From Saccoglossus kowalevskii (taxonomy: Eukaryota > Hemichordata > Enteropneusta > Harrimaniidae), in contig NW_003135350.1 of assembly GCF_000003605.2 (NCBI RefSeq), forward strand, positions 421,628 through 445,015: 23,388 bases of DNA, written 5' to 3'. Positions 9,543-19,900 of the stretch are shown here, in pieces. The notes beneath the pieces were generated by a model. The model was not told where the DNA came from, searched no databases, and worked only from the letters and a program-made list of their open reading frames with translations. Made by a program: the position numbers and the translations under genes. Each line of letters starts with the position of its first letter. Position 1 is the stretch's first letter.

Positions 9543-9590
9543 CCCCCAAAAAAGATGCTTAATAACCGAGCTTATTACGTGCAGAGAACA
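9543..9590 (+). repeat. short dispersed repeat block, copy 1
   Basis: A block beginning CCCCCAAAAAAG and containing TAACCGAG then TTATTACGT matches 16173-16230 in the same orientation with scattered differences. Here it adjoins the 5' end of a minus-strand SINE copy; at the other locus it follows the 3' side of a plus-strand copy. It is therefore probably a separate element or a host sequence into which SINEs inserted. Confidence 0.55.
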
Positions 9591-9814
9591 TGAAACCCGT
9601 CCACGCGATCCGCGCCACACAGCGTGACAGCAACTATGAGTTTAGAATTGTTTCCATGTCATTTCAGTACTGATTGGTACTGCATATTGTTGGCTACACT
9701 GGACTATGATTTATCAAGAACTGAAAAAAAAAAAAACGTTTCTTGTAGCCTATATCTGAGTATTTGTTCGACAAATTATGCATTAAAGATGTAAATATGG
9801 ACGAAAACATATAA

Positions 9815-10212
9815 TATCAGAGGTACATTACTTGGGGTTTGCAACTATGGTGTCATGATACCAAGATCCCGTTACAATCTCGCTCTCACATAAGCGTTCC
9901 AACTCAGAAAAATGCGAATGCGCATGCCCGAGGTAACTAGGATACTGGGATGTCCAGGTGGATCAAAATAGCTGCTCGCGATAGGACGGATTACGATAAC
10001 TATATTGTCTGTACATTTTCGATGTATTACATTTTTTCACTATGAATGTGGTAATACATATTTTATTGTTTTATTACAAACCGCCTAAGTCATGCCTGAA
10101 GGCAGCAGCATCCGTCTCGCTATCTACGAGATGAGACTTGAATGGGATCTTGGCATGATGTCACCATACAGTACTATGTGCGTTGCAAACCTCAAGTACT
10201 GTACCTCTGATA
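9815..10212. mobile_element. foldback / MITE-like element with long inverted ends
   Basis: TATCAGAGGTACA at 9815 and its reverse complement ending at 10212 bound a 398-base element. The arms match for about 75-85 bases with small indels: both read CTTG.GGTTTGCAAC, then GGTG.CATGAT.CCAAGATCCC. A second, inner palindrome pairs ATGTATTAC (about 10022-10030) with GTAATACAT (about 10051-10059). There is no open frame for a transposase, so the element would be non-autonomous. The flanks give no unambiguous target-site duplication. Confidence 0.6.
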
Positions 10213-12004
10213 ATACATATACTTTTTTCTGAGCTCCATACAGTAGACTATCAATATACAGTATACAAAACAATACTTTGTTTGGTTTTTAATGACGAAA
10301 CGTGTTTACTTTGTTGTTAAGGAAACCGCTGCTGAATTGCCATTTTATTTGACAGTGTTTTTCACATCACAGTCTGACAGTGAATTAAACAAATCCATAC
10401 ACCGTTGACTGACAAATACGTTTAATTATAGACAGATTTTGACGCAAAATAGTGTCACTGCTATATAGGCTATGTGACGAACAACTCCCTTTAAGTACGA
10501 TTAGAATACACCACCACACCGTTTTTACCGACCCCTTCAAAACACTGGTACGAATGATATTCAAGAGCAGTTGTTCTGGTTCAACGATTTTACATCAAAT
10601 GTCTATGTCTATACGTTAACTTTCAATTTCAATAGTCTAGAAAGTCTGACGAAGTATGACAAAGCAGTAATACCCGATTGAAAGCGCAAATATGCAAAAT
10701 AGCCTTTTTCTCGTCTTCTATTTTTGCTGAATTATGGGGTTTTAAATTAAAATAGCTTATAGACACCATTTGCCTTGAAATTTTCTCACATTATTGACAA
10801 GGTGCCCCCCTTCAAAATGCTTCCGGACAGTTTATTACGGCGAGTGGAACAAAAATAACAAGTCCGCAATTAATATAGATATATAAATTATGCAAAAATA
10901 GAAAAGAGTGAACATTGAGATAATGCTGTGCGACTTTGAAAGCCGTTAGAGAGATGAGTGGACGCATTTGAATTAGTAGTATACCCCGGTATCCGGTGAT
11001 GTAATTTTACCCACAAACGGACTTGAAGTTTTTAAGCTATTTTTTTAAAACCACTTTTGCCCCCAAAAGCATATTTTTGACCTAAAATTAAAAACACAAT
11101 CTGGATATTCAAAATAAAGACAAGTTTTACAAAGTTTGTATAATAAGCTTTTTGGATATATAATACCATCTGCATTGTCTAATTACTCAATTAAAAAGCA
11201 AGCCAAATAAACTACATCTCTACCTTAAGCAAGACACATGTGCATCAACAGCTCACTGTTTCATCTTACAAACAATAAGTTCCGTTTGACCTAGACATGT
11301 AGGCGTGAGTGGCGCCCTCGCCGGCCTAACGGCATCATACCCCACTGTTTGTTGGGTTTGGAGCACCGCAGAGGACGCAAATCACGTGACCTTGTCAGGC
11401 TACCTGCGGCTAAGACAACGCTTTCTCTTACGACATAAATAAAACATGATTCACATATTGAGTGGAATTAAATTCCAAGTAAAAAAGTGAGCATTTTACA
11501 GTACTATGAATCGTTTTTCACTTCACGTATCACAGATTCAAGTTGTTTTTTGACATATATCACAGTAAATGTGGACGGTCGCATATTGTGGCATGCTGGA
11601 AACTTCTCTTTTAATGTACACAAGCAATTGAACATATGAACATCATGAAACTGATCAAGAGCCAAGGACGCGAACATAGGAAAAGATCACCGAATCAAAC
11701 CTCAGACCACTAAAAGTTTAGCGATCCAATGTCAAAATTCAACATTTTCAAAAATTTGTCAGGACAACGTTTACCAGTAAAATCTCGAAATTGGAGCCGA
11801 AATTCTCAGCAAAAGTCGATGTCGAAGCTCCGTCTGCGTTTTTAACCGAAATACAATATGTTATTGTCTGTTTTCAGTAAAAAGAATGTGACTGGAACGG
11901 GGTTGTTCCGGCGTCCGATTGTCTACGCAGTACGCATTCACCAAGCATCGACTTGTAGAATGCGCAGCGCGGTGACAGCTCGCCTGTGAGTGGCGCAAAG
12001 TTAA
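10213..12004. other. intergenic, about 1.8 kb, no gene recognised
   Basis: No coding exon, RNA gene or mobile element is supported. It contains a CpG-richer patch near 11300-11400 with the E-box ATCACGTGAC (11391-11400). The stretch from about 11840 to 12120 is again CpG-richer and is probably the promoter of the NPF-protein gene. Confidence 0.4.
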
Positions 12005-12014
12005 GTCACGTGAT
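12005..12014 (+). promoter_or_regulatory. E-box GTCACGTGAT upstream of the NPF-protein gene
   Basis: GTCACGTGAT lies about 150 bases before the start codon at 12163, in a CpG-rich stretch. It is a 9-of-10 match to the TFEB/TFE3 CLEAR palindrome and also fits USF or MITF. The same 10-mer lies in reverse orientation at 11391-11400. No TATA box at a useful distance is clear. Confidence 0.35.
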
Positions 12015-12162
12015 TTAATCGAACGCGTTTCATTGTTCAGTGCTTGACAATGGGAGTGGGGTATAGAACATTTCACTATTTACGCTCAAGTCGAGAATAA
12101 CGCTTCGGTGTCGGCGGCCGTCTCGTTACTTGTTTTACTCACCTAATTAGTGATTTATCATA

Positions 12163-13713
12163 ATGTTTGCCCTAGGAATTATTTCAACTCATGTACTGTA
12201 CAATAGATCTAGACGAGGGACGCTGTGCCCAGTTGATTCAGTGGTTATACGCGATATGGCTCGGTAAGTAGCCATGTACATATGAACGTGCTTTATTTTT
12301 AGGCAGTAAACATGTCACCTGTAATATCAGTTGTCAAGGTAATGACAATATACAAATACAAATCGTATAAACAATGTCACGATATTGACAGAAATACAAT
12401 TTGAACACTTTTCAGATGAAAACAGGATTTCCACGAAGATGTTTTTACAATTTGTTTAATGTATTCTCCTTCGCAGAATGCAACACTGTATTCAGATGCA
12501 AGACGAGGATACGAGTTATGACAAGGAACAAGTAAAAAAACATGGAATCAAACCTGTTCAACTTCTGGCCGCCGGTGAAAATAGTTACCAAGTCGAGATT
12601 ATAGATATCCAACATAAAGTTGTTGCGAACACCGTTTCCGAAGACAGAAAGTTAGTCACTCTGACAACTCGGAGACACCGTCATCAGGAATCTTCAAGTT
12701 CTAACAAAAGTTGCCCTCAGCTGATTGGAGTCGACGGTGGAATTAAGAAAGAGGCGGAACAATGCACCAATGACTCAGGTAGCGAGGTAGACATTTTAAA
12801 CAATAACATTAATGAATATCGTTGTTTACAAAGTTACGACGACCCCGATACCAAACCATTCCCCGTTAAGACGTCATTAAACCCATTCCGTAAGTCTGAA
12901 GATGGAAAAAGAGATGGCCGATTACAATATGGTGTGAAAAAATCTCCCGGCAACCCGTTTGACTCGAAACTGAATGAAATACAACAAACCCGCCCTCCGA
13001 TAAATGACGGACTAACACCAAAACAAAGATGTGATATTTACCTGGACACGTTGACGGCAAGTTTTCAACCTCCGATCGAAAGTGGCGACGAAGAACTGAA
13101 GGAGAACACTAATGAATCACATGGCGAGGTAGAAATCTTAAATGATAACATTGAAGGACACTGTTATCTCCAAGGTTACGACAGTTCCCATATCGAACAA
13201 CCTATGACGTCAATGAATCCATTCCGTAAGACTGAAGATGTGCAAATGGATGACCTATTACAGCAAGGAGTGAGAAAATCTCCTGGCAACCCGTTTGATT
13301 CGATGTTGAATGAAATACAACGACGTCGTCCATCGATAAATGACGGACTAACACCAAAACAGAGATATGATATTTACTTGAATAGTCTACAGGCAAGTTT
13401 TCAAACTCTGCCAGACAGCGACGACGACGACGACGAAGATGCACACGAAGTAAGCGACGACGACAAAACGAAAGAAGCAATGGCAATTGGGCTTAGTAAC
13501 AATGTAGGCGCGAAGCTAGGGCAAGATGAAAGTCTGAGAAAGGCCGTTACTGAAGGCATTGCGTTCCACGAAAACCTAGCTTGTAAATTACAAAGAGCTG
13601 TAACCAATGGTGACGAACCCACAGATATGACAAAATTATCGTGTTGGAAAAAAATAGAAACGACATTTCAAGCAATTAGATCTCCATTCAGAAAATCTTA
13701 TGACCAATTGTAG
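12163..13713 (+). CDS. unrecognised acidic protein with two tandem modules, each with two NPF motifs
   Basis: Two exons join in frame: 12163-12263 (donor CG/GTAAGT) and 12477-13713 (acceptor CTTCGCAG), giving 445 residues. ATG 12163 is the first Met after an in-frame TGA at 12151 and has A at -3; ATG 12256 is an in-frame alternative with G at +4. Two tandem modules (about residues 132-239 and 246-349) share SEVDIL/GEVEIL, NPFRK.ED, KSPGNPFDS.LNEIQ, INDGLTPKQR.DIYL and ASFQ. Each has two NPF tripeptides (Asn169, 193, 281, 305), the ligand of EH domains in Eps15/EHD/intersectin endocytic proteins. A further SPFRKS lies at the C-terminus. An acidic run (DSDDDDDED) follows module 2, then a mixed helical-looking tail with one Trp. 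There is no signal peptide or membrane segment. I infer a cytosolic endocytic adaptor-like protein, unproven. AATAAA at 13734 ends the gene. Confidence 0.8.
12769..13422 (+). repeat. tandem intragenic duplication (two ~105-codon units)
   Basis: Unit 1 (about 12769-13092) and unit 2 (about 13111-13422) align along nearly their whole length. Identity is highest around the second NPF motif and the GLTPKQR segment, where runs of more than 20 bases are identical. Many differences are silent third-position changes, which suggests selection to keep both units. Confidence 0.8.
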
Positions 13714-13733
13714 CTCATTGTTTTGAAGATATC

Positions 13734-13739
13734 AATAAA
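13734..13739 (+). terminator. polyadenylation signal of the NPF-protein gene
   Basis: AATAAA begins 20 bases after the stop codon and runs into further A residues, giving a very short 3' UTR. TGTG-containing sequence follows at 13757. No later AATAAA of similar quality is close. Confidence 0.5.
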
Positions 13740-14529
13740 AAAAATCACATACAAAGTGTACACATACAACTCGCTTCTACGTGTTTTTACATATACATGC
13801 TCTAAAATGTATCGGTGTAACTAATTCTATAATATTTGTGATATGATATGTTATTACTTTAGCTAAACCTCTCCGCCTGTATTCAAGTTTTACATTCTGG
13901 TTTTCCAGCAATACACCGTTGGTACTCAAAATCGCACCCTCCAACGACAAGGCAAGTAAGCAAAAAATGCATCGTTTTTGTTTTAATCTGTGGCAAAAAC
14001 GACTATATATGGCTACCAACGTTGCGTCACTAGCGGCGCGACTTCTAGGAAAGGTAATATAAAATAACCAATCACTGATATTTCCCTACTACACGCTCAT
14101 TCATATACATATTTATCATACAGGATATTTCCCACTCTCGAAACTCCATTCTCCAATGACGTGATGTTTTTTTCGACCCAAACGTTTTATTTGTGCATTT
14201 TATTTTGAATATACCTAACAAATGTTGAGCAAATACAGTGACAGAACGAACGTTTTGAAGTTTGTATCCTTTTTTTTTTTCGCAAAGTGCCGTCCGGAGA
14301 ATGGATACAGAATGATGTGAAATTGCATCTGCATGATTACGATAATGTTCATGATTAATAGTTTTAATAGTGTGGTTAATAGATTATGGTTAGTAGTTTT
14401 ATTTAAATGTTTGCGGTTTTTGTAAATTCAAATAAAGCGTGTTAGACAAGATAAAAGTGAATGAATCGTCGATTTGGCTAGCCTGCCGACTGGTAAGCGT
14501 GATATACATTGAAATTATACAAGAAGCGA
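13740..14529. other. intergenic, no supported gene
   Basis: A minus-strand open frame (14019 to 13777) has no domain that I recognise and only weak splice sites. There is a run of about 12 T residues near 14269-14280. Nothing else is recognisable. Confidence 0.35.
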
Positions 14530-14760
14530 TGTGTTAGTAAGTAATTTATTTCCACTCGTAATAATACAATAAATAATACATCTTTACAAGAGTTTAACAA
14601 ACTAAATACAGAGTGGGGGAAATCAAAAGGAGCAACATTGCCCTAGGCTGTCAGCTAGATTCCCTGTAAAAATAAAGTAATACAAAACTAATAATAGTGG
14701 TGAATAACAAAATCTATATTATAGCAGTATGAATCAATTCATTGATTTAAGAGTATCGGT
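14530..14760 (-). mobile_element. probable LINE 3' untranslated tail
   Basis: Read on the minus strand, this follows directly after the stop codon of the LINE ORF2 remnant. It is the AT-rich, TTATTGTATTATTA-containing type of 3' tail common in CR1/L2-like elements. The lower boundary is approximate; no clear tail repeat or target-site duplication is seen. Confidence 0.4.
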
Positions 14761-14916
14761 TTAACAGTAATGTTTAAATGCAGCTTTAAATCTCTCAACA
14801 CTGCGCAGGTATTTCACTGTGTTCTCAATTTCATTCTAAAGTTGTGGACCTGAGAATAATATTATACTTTTCTGACAAAACGTTTTGCTAAGTTTAGGAA
14901 GTTTAAGTTTTAGTAC
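14761..14916 (-). pseudogene. C-terminal remnant of a LINE (CR1/L2-like) ORF2
   Basis: The minus-strand frame reads KTFCQKSIILFSGPQL, then a stop at 14838-14836, then NEIENTVKYLRSVERFKAAF, and ends at TAA (14763-14761). This matches the usual end of non-LTR retrotransposon ORF2 proteins, where GP.LWN.L precedes a short S..FK..L tail. The stop stands where the conserved Trp codon would be, a one-base TGG to TAG change. Only about 50 codons survive, with no reverse transcriptase core, so this is a 5'-truncated dead copy. Confidence 0.65.
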
Positions 14917-15744
14917 GGGTACTAAACTCACAGGTAAACTCACTGCGGTTTGGAAATACTTAAAATGAGATCACTCATCTTCAATTTTATTTTTATTTAA
15001 GAAGTGAATTGTACAGAATCATCGTATTGGCAAATATGTTACGGCTTTGTGGCGGATTTCGACACCCAAGTTTACATGGCAACAAAAGGGTATGTAAAAC
15101 GACGATGTCAATTCCCGCCTGGCAAATAGAACGATGAACAATTCTTGAAAAATCAATATAAATTGCATAAACGGGGCTGAACGCGAAATCCCAACAGCTA
15201 CTGCAACGCATAGCGTAGAATTAATGTTACAAGATATTCGCGTTCACCCATCGTTTACGCTATTAATATTTATTTTTCAGGAATTTTTCATTGGAATCGC
15301 AACAGACTGCCAGCAAGTCTATAGTAGTACATGTATTTACATTGCCGTTACTGTAATCACGAGAATAATCCGCTGGGCAATGTTCAATTTACATCTTACA
15401 ATATTGTTATACATCTAACAGAATTGTTTATCAATTAACCAGGCTACTACAAAATATTGCAACAATATTTCATTATCATAGACTACGCGGCGCCTTGCTT
15501 ACACTAAACATGTCCAAATCGCTCCGGGTAAACCACTGGTCACAGATTATGCACATTCGAGTGTTGGCAAGATATTGTTTGCCGGATGTGCACTCCTTCG
15601 AAGGAGCAACTAATATTCTTCAACCTGGTATTTTTTTTAGATTTAATTTTTTATTGTTTTCGTCTGTTTTTTCAAGTTTAAAAAATGTGAGCTGGCTGGA
15701 GCCTTCATCCCTTGTCTATTTCTTGCACTAGATACCAGCCGATA

Positions 15745-15756
15745 CCCCCCCCCCCC
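15745..15756 (+). repeat. poly-C run (12 C)
   Basis: Twelve consecutive C residues lie between GATA and GGCT. Such a run is slippage-prone and length-polymorphic; no function is inferred. Confidence 0.8.
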
Positions 15757-15899
15757 GGCTCATAGAGGCTGCGTATTACAGTTGATTATAGTTCCTGGGC
15801 TCCCTGTGCTACTACGAGTTTACCAATATTTCTCAGTATTTATTCGCTGTACCATTACTTTCGAGCTTCAGCGTCCCAGAGCTTATTGTAACCCTAACC

Positions 15900-15948
15900 C
15901 TTAGTACAGCCAGATCTGAGGGCCTTCGCCCTATGTCCGGCTGCACTG
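15900..15948 (+). other. imperfect stem-loop upstream of SINE copy 2
   Basis: AGTACAGCC near 15902 pairs with GGCTGCACT near 15938 (8 of 9), and AGGGC-CTTC-GCCCT forms the tip. The structure ends about 40 bases before the SINE homology and could be an unrelated hairpin or part of another repeat. Confidence 0.35.
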
Positions 15949-15984
15949 TGTGACGTGGATCGGCGTGGACAGGTTTCACGTTCC

Positions 15985-16129
15985 CTCTCGGGGAAGGCGT
16001 GCCACGACGTGGTCTAGGAGACTAGGTATCGCACGCGAGCGTCGGTCGGCTACTCGTCGGCACGCAGTACATGTTTACTTAGATTTGACATAGTACTCAT
16101 TATGCATTTTATTTGGTGTTATTTACTTG
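15985..16129 (+). mobile_element. tRNA-derived SINE, copy 2 (old, diverged)
   Basis: This is a plus-strand relative of copies 1 and 3. It retains CTCGGGGAAGGCGTG at the head, TCGCACGCGAGCG before the B-box position, GCACGCAGTACATGTTTACT after it and TTTGGTGTTATTTACT at the end. The B-box is destroyed and the A-box degraded, so it should be inactive. The length (145) still agrees with the 144 of the other copies. Confidence 0.65.
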
Positions 16130-16172
16130 CCTTATTTTCTATGTCAACAGCTTCTATGAGACTACAACTGAT

Positions 16173-16230
16173 CCCCCCCAAAAAAGGTTGCTTAAAGTAA
16201 CCGAGTTTATTACGTCCAGAAAACGTGTTT
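16173..16230 (+). repeat. short dispersed repeat block, copy 2
   Basis: This matches 9543-9590, starting with the C run and six A residues, then TTGCTTAA, TAACCGAG and TTATTACGT. It lies 43 bases past the end of SINE copy 2. Confidence 0.55.
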
Positions 16231-16712
16231 CACGGAAGTTGGCATATTGTTTCACTGCTTCGGTCGAATCGTAACCCTAATATGAACTGAGGCACTGGCA
16301 GTTTAGATGTCTTACTATTACTTAGTTGTCTTACTATTCACGGATAGTTTTATGTCCGCTCAACTATGTAAAAACTTTATTAACTCAAAAAAGAAATGTC
16401 ACATTATCTATTCTATTCTATTCTGGATGTTCGGTTTGGTGGGGCAAATCCGCCACTGAGAGGGCGAAATCCCGGCATTTTTTAAACAGTGAACGAGGCA
16501 GTATTTGGATACAAGTAATGACATCATCGCTAAAAATAATGAAATTCAATTTGTTACATTTGTTACAAGTGGTATAGACCACAGGAACGTCATACTCTTT
16601 GTGTTTTTTTCTGGTTAGCTACAGAACTAGTAAGAAACTTGCAGGTTGTGTCAATAATGATTAGGGCCAGAGGTCATATGAAACTGTTTCCCAGGATTCC
16701 ATGGGAGATTCA
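16231..16712. other. upstream flank of the bHLH gene
   Basis: No gene is supported; the open frame at 16326-16577 lacks a domain. TGTCTTACTATT occurs twice between 16308 and 16338, and a short TCTAT tract lies near 16405-16422. Confidence 0.4.
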
Positions 16713-16752
16713 GACGTCACGTTATTATGCAAATGAGCCCGCTATATATAAA
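16713..16752 (+). promoter_or_regulatory. core promoter of the bHLH gene: CRE-like site, octamer and TATA box
   Basis: In 40 bases there is GACGTCAC (16713-16720, 7 of 8 to the CREB/ATF palindrome), ATGCAAAT (16727-16734, exact POU octamer) and TATATATAAA (16743-16752). A TATA box here predicts a start near 16773 and a 5' UTR of about 140 bases before ATG 16912. An octamer just upstream of a TATA box is the arrangement known from immunoglobulin and histone H2B promoters. Confidence 0.6.
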
Positions 16753-16911
16753 CAACGATGTATCAATATTTTGTCTACTTTGTATCAATACACTTTAGAA
16801 CATTTCATCTGCCGGTAACCGAAACAAACAAAGACTGATACCACGACCACCATGCATGACGGATAGAATCTGGAGATTTCAAGCAAATATAATATAAAAA
16901 CGGTGATCAAG

Positions 16912-19900
16912 ATGGATAGCCAGGAAACAGGGGAACTTGACATCGACTGCGACGATCTTTCAAGGTTAGACATTTATTCAAACGGTTTAGTACTACATTG
17001 TAGTAGTGTTATCGCGCGCTTTCACGTCGTCTGCACTGGTGAAGTGACCGTGACGATGGTTGCCGATTTTGCCAGTGGAGTTCAACATTCTGCACCAACG
17101 CACGTCCGTCCATACGAGGGTGTTTGAAGTATACTTTCTCAGGATTGGAGACACCTTTGATGCGTTAGAATAATTTGATATTATCGATAGTTTTCCGATA
17201 TGCGGTCTCTGTATGTTACCGTCGAACTGCGCCGGGCTGGCACGGCTTCAAGATCTAGCGCCAGACACTGTAGTACTCCTAAGCCACCCGTGGACTCTCC
17301 CTCGATGTTTAATATTGTAGGCATTGGCGCCCCTTTAATCCAATCACAAACACTTTCAATCTCTTATTTCCGAACTTTTCAAAATGCCTGGTGAGGTTCA
17401 GCATGAACACTTATTTGTACAGGGTTTCAACGGAGCCTTGGTAGCCACATGGTTCCGGTGACTAAAAATGTAGTACGATGTCCACGGTCGACACGACCGT
17501 GACCACTTCCTACTAGTACTCGTACTTTCGTAAATTCTTCTCTAGCGATGATGTTTATACATGATCGACCACAAAGGCGAATGAACGAAAAATAAATAAA
17601 TAAGACGTCGAAAGTAGAAAGGAACTAATATCAGCCATGGTGCCAATGTGCTCAGGCGAAGCGTATATTTGATTAGCCCACCGTCCCTCAACACGGTGTT
17701 GAGGGACGGTGATTAGCCGTGGGTTCGCGGCGTTTTGAGTAATACCTTCCCGGCCCAATATTTGATTGTTTATTGTGTCTTATTCTGCGCTTACCAGATG
17801 CACTTGAACTAGTAGTATAGCTTATTCGGTCAGTTCGCATAGTTATCATAGTCGTAATAATAAAATATGTGTGGAAATGGCTACGTTCAAAAGTTGCATG
17901 TACAAATATAGAAACCCAGGGAATTTTACGCAAGTGTTTCTTCTCAATATGGTACGCACTAGTATGATTTTTTAAATTTCATGTAAGTTGTCTATTTTTT
18001 TACTTGCCGATATTCAGTTTTCCATATACTGGTATCGTATTTCGAACGATAAATGAGAAAAGAAACCTGGTATCGTATTTCGAACGATAAATGAGTACTG
18101 TGAGCAAATAACACCGAATAAACGGGAAGGTAAATACTACATCAAATTATAGTAAACACGTACTGCGTGCGTGACTCGAACCGGCGCTCGCGTACGGCAC
18201 CAAATCGCCTAGCTTCACGCCACTACACGTCTTCCCCTCGGCCACCTTAAAAACATCAAATATTTGTCATAATAATTTGCTTTTTTTAACTGACAGATGG
18301 ATAGAAGACAGTGATGAAATACCCAAATATCTGATGGATGATTGTCCACTTGATAAAGATTGTTTTGATGATAAAATTGGAACTAGGATCATTACAGGTA
18401 CTAGTATATATTCTGTATTAAGATGGGTATTTAAATATATCTCATAGAGAATAAGAAATGTTACACTATATAATCACAGAAATATCGTAAATTGCCAGTA
18501 TTTGCAGCAATGAACTCAATCAACAAAATAAGACAGCAATCAACAGCCATGGTACTAGTTTTGAATGGACGACATTCACAGGCATTCAACCATTCAATTC
18601 ATTTATAGGAGGGAAAGAATTGTTAATTTTGATCTTTTTTTGATGTCTCATTTGTGATACAGTGATATTTTGTGTTAGTAATATTTTGTTTTGTAATATT
18701 ATTTTACAAAAGTTTTGCTTTTTTTTTTACATAAATGTTTTTTTTACCTGTCCGCTCAGGTGTTTCAGATAAAAATAGTAGCCATTTAGAAGACATTATC
18801 ACAGGTGAACAGAAAGAGAACACCTGTAACAATGATGAAACTGAAGATGACTTACTTGAACAGTTCATTGAATTGAGTGATAACCGTCATTCTGATGAAG
18901 CATTATTGGGTATCATTGATGAGGGCGCTATTGCAGCAATAAACAATATAAGTATGGACCCTGCATCAAATGAACCTGATTTGCTGCTGTGTAAGCAAAA
19001 AATGGTTAAAAGAAAATTATCTGAAGTTAGCCAATCAGAAGACAGCACATCTGTGATGTCATCTGATAGTGGCACCCAATCAGCGGAAAACTCGCCTTAT
19101 CAGTCACCTTTTCACAGGAAAGCTTTTTTCCTGCCGAAGCAGAGCAATAAAACCTTCCCAGTTTCTCACCTTGACTGGGAAACAGAACTGAGGACCTCCA
19201 GAGAAAAGAAGCGTCAGGAAATTTTATGGAAAGCATTTGAGAAACTGAGATCTAAATTGCCTGAATCTGACACTTCAAAGGAGATACAAGGTAGGAATAA
19301 TTGGTGAACAAAAAATTGTTAAACCTAGGAATGGAATGCTCAATCAATGTGTTTCTCAACTAATAATTAACCAATTTGAAAATTGAAACATTTGAGGACT
19401 TTGGTCCTTGTACATACATGTCTGTACATATACATATACATGAAATACAGTACACCATGTACTAGTTTGAGGAGTTGGCTGGTGAGTGATTAAAACATTG
19501 CGTCATTATCAAGGCAATATCTTTTAATTAATTTTTCCGTCTTAAATCTGCCTGTCTGGTATAAGTCGACAAGCCTAAATTTGAATTAATCACCAAAGAA
19601 AAATTAAGTTAATCTCTGATCCATTTGTTTTATCGGTGTTTTTCAACCTCGGAAAAAAACTTCACATGCCATCATGTTGTGTTACGTGTTATGCTAAGTT
19701 ATTACTAGTTTAATTTCATCACTTTTGTTCCACTATAGAAAACAGTGAGACAACTCAGATTGCTGTTCTACAAGCTTCATTGAAGTATATACAATTATTG
19801 CAAGATATGTATTTTGAATTAACACAAATCAGCGATAGAGAAAATTGTGAAGCTAGTGCCAGTGATTCAACTGAAGCTGCTACAGCGACTCAAGGTAGAT

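Larger units (their letters stand above)
14917..15984. other. intergenic, no supported gene
   Basis: Open frames at 15224-15418 and 15495-15731 lack domains and splice support. There is a small perfect hairpin (15452-15470) and the poly-C run and hairpin listed separately. AACCCTAACCC near 15889-15899 is only two telomere-like units. Confidence 0.4.
16965..18296 (+). other. intron 1 of the bHLH gene
   Basis: The 1332-base intron runs from GTTAGA to a T-rich tract and TGACAG. It contains the 33-bp palindrome (17679-17711), the duplicated 29-mer (18029-18095) and SINE copy 3, which ends only 50 bases before exon 2. Other open frames in it have no splice or domain support. Confidence 0.7.

Noticed and set aside
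13777-14019. minus-strand frame containing a plausible-looking peptide (LLENQNVKLEYRRRG)
   Set aside because: Splice sites around it are weak and no neighbouring exon joins in frame; I recognise no domain.
15889-15899. telomere-like AACCCTAACCC
   Set aside because: Fewer than two full repeats; expected by chance.
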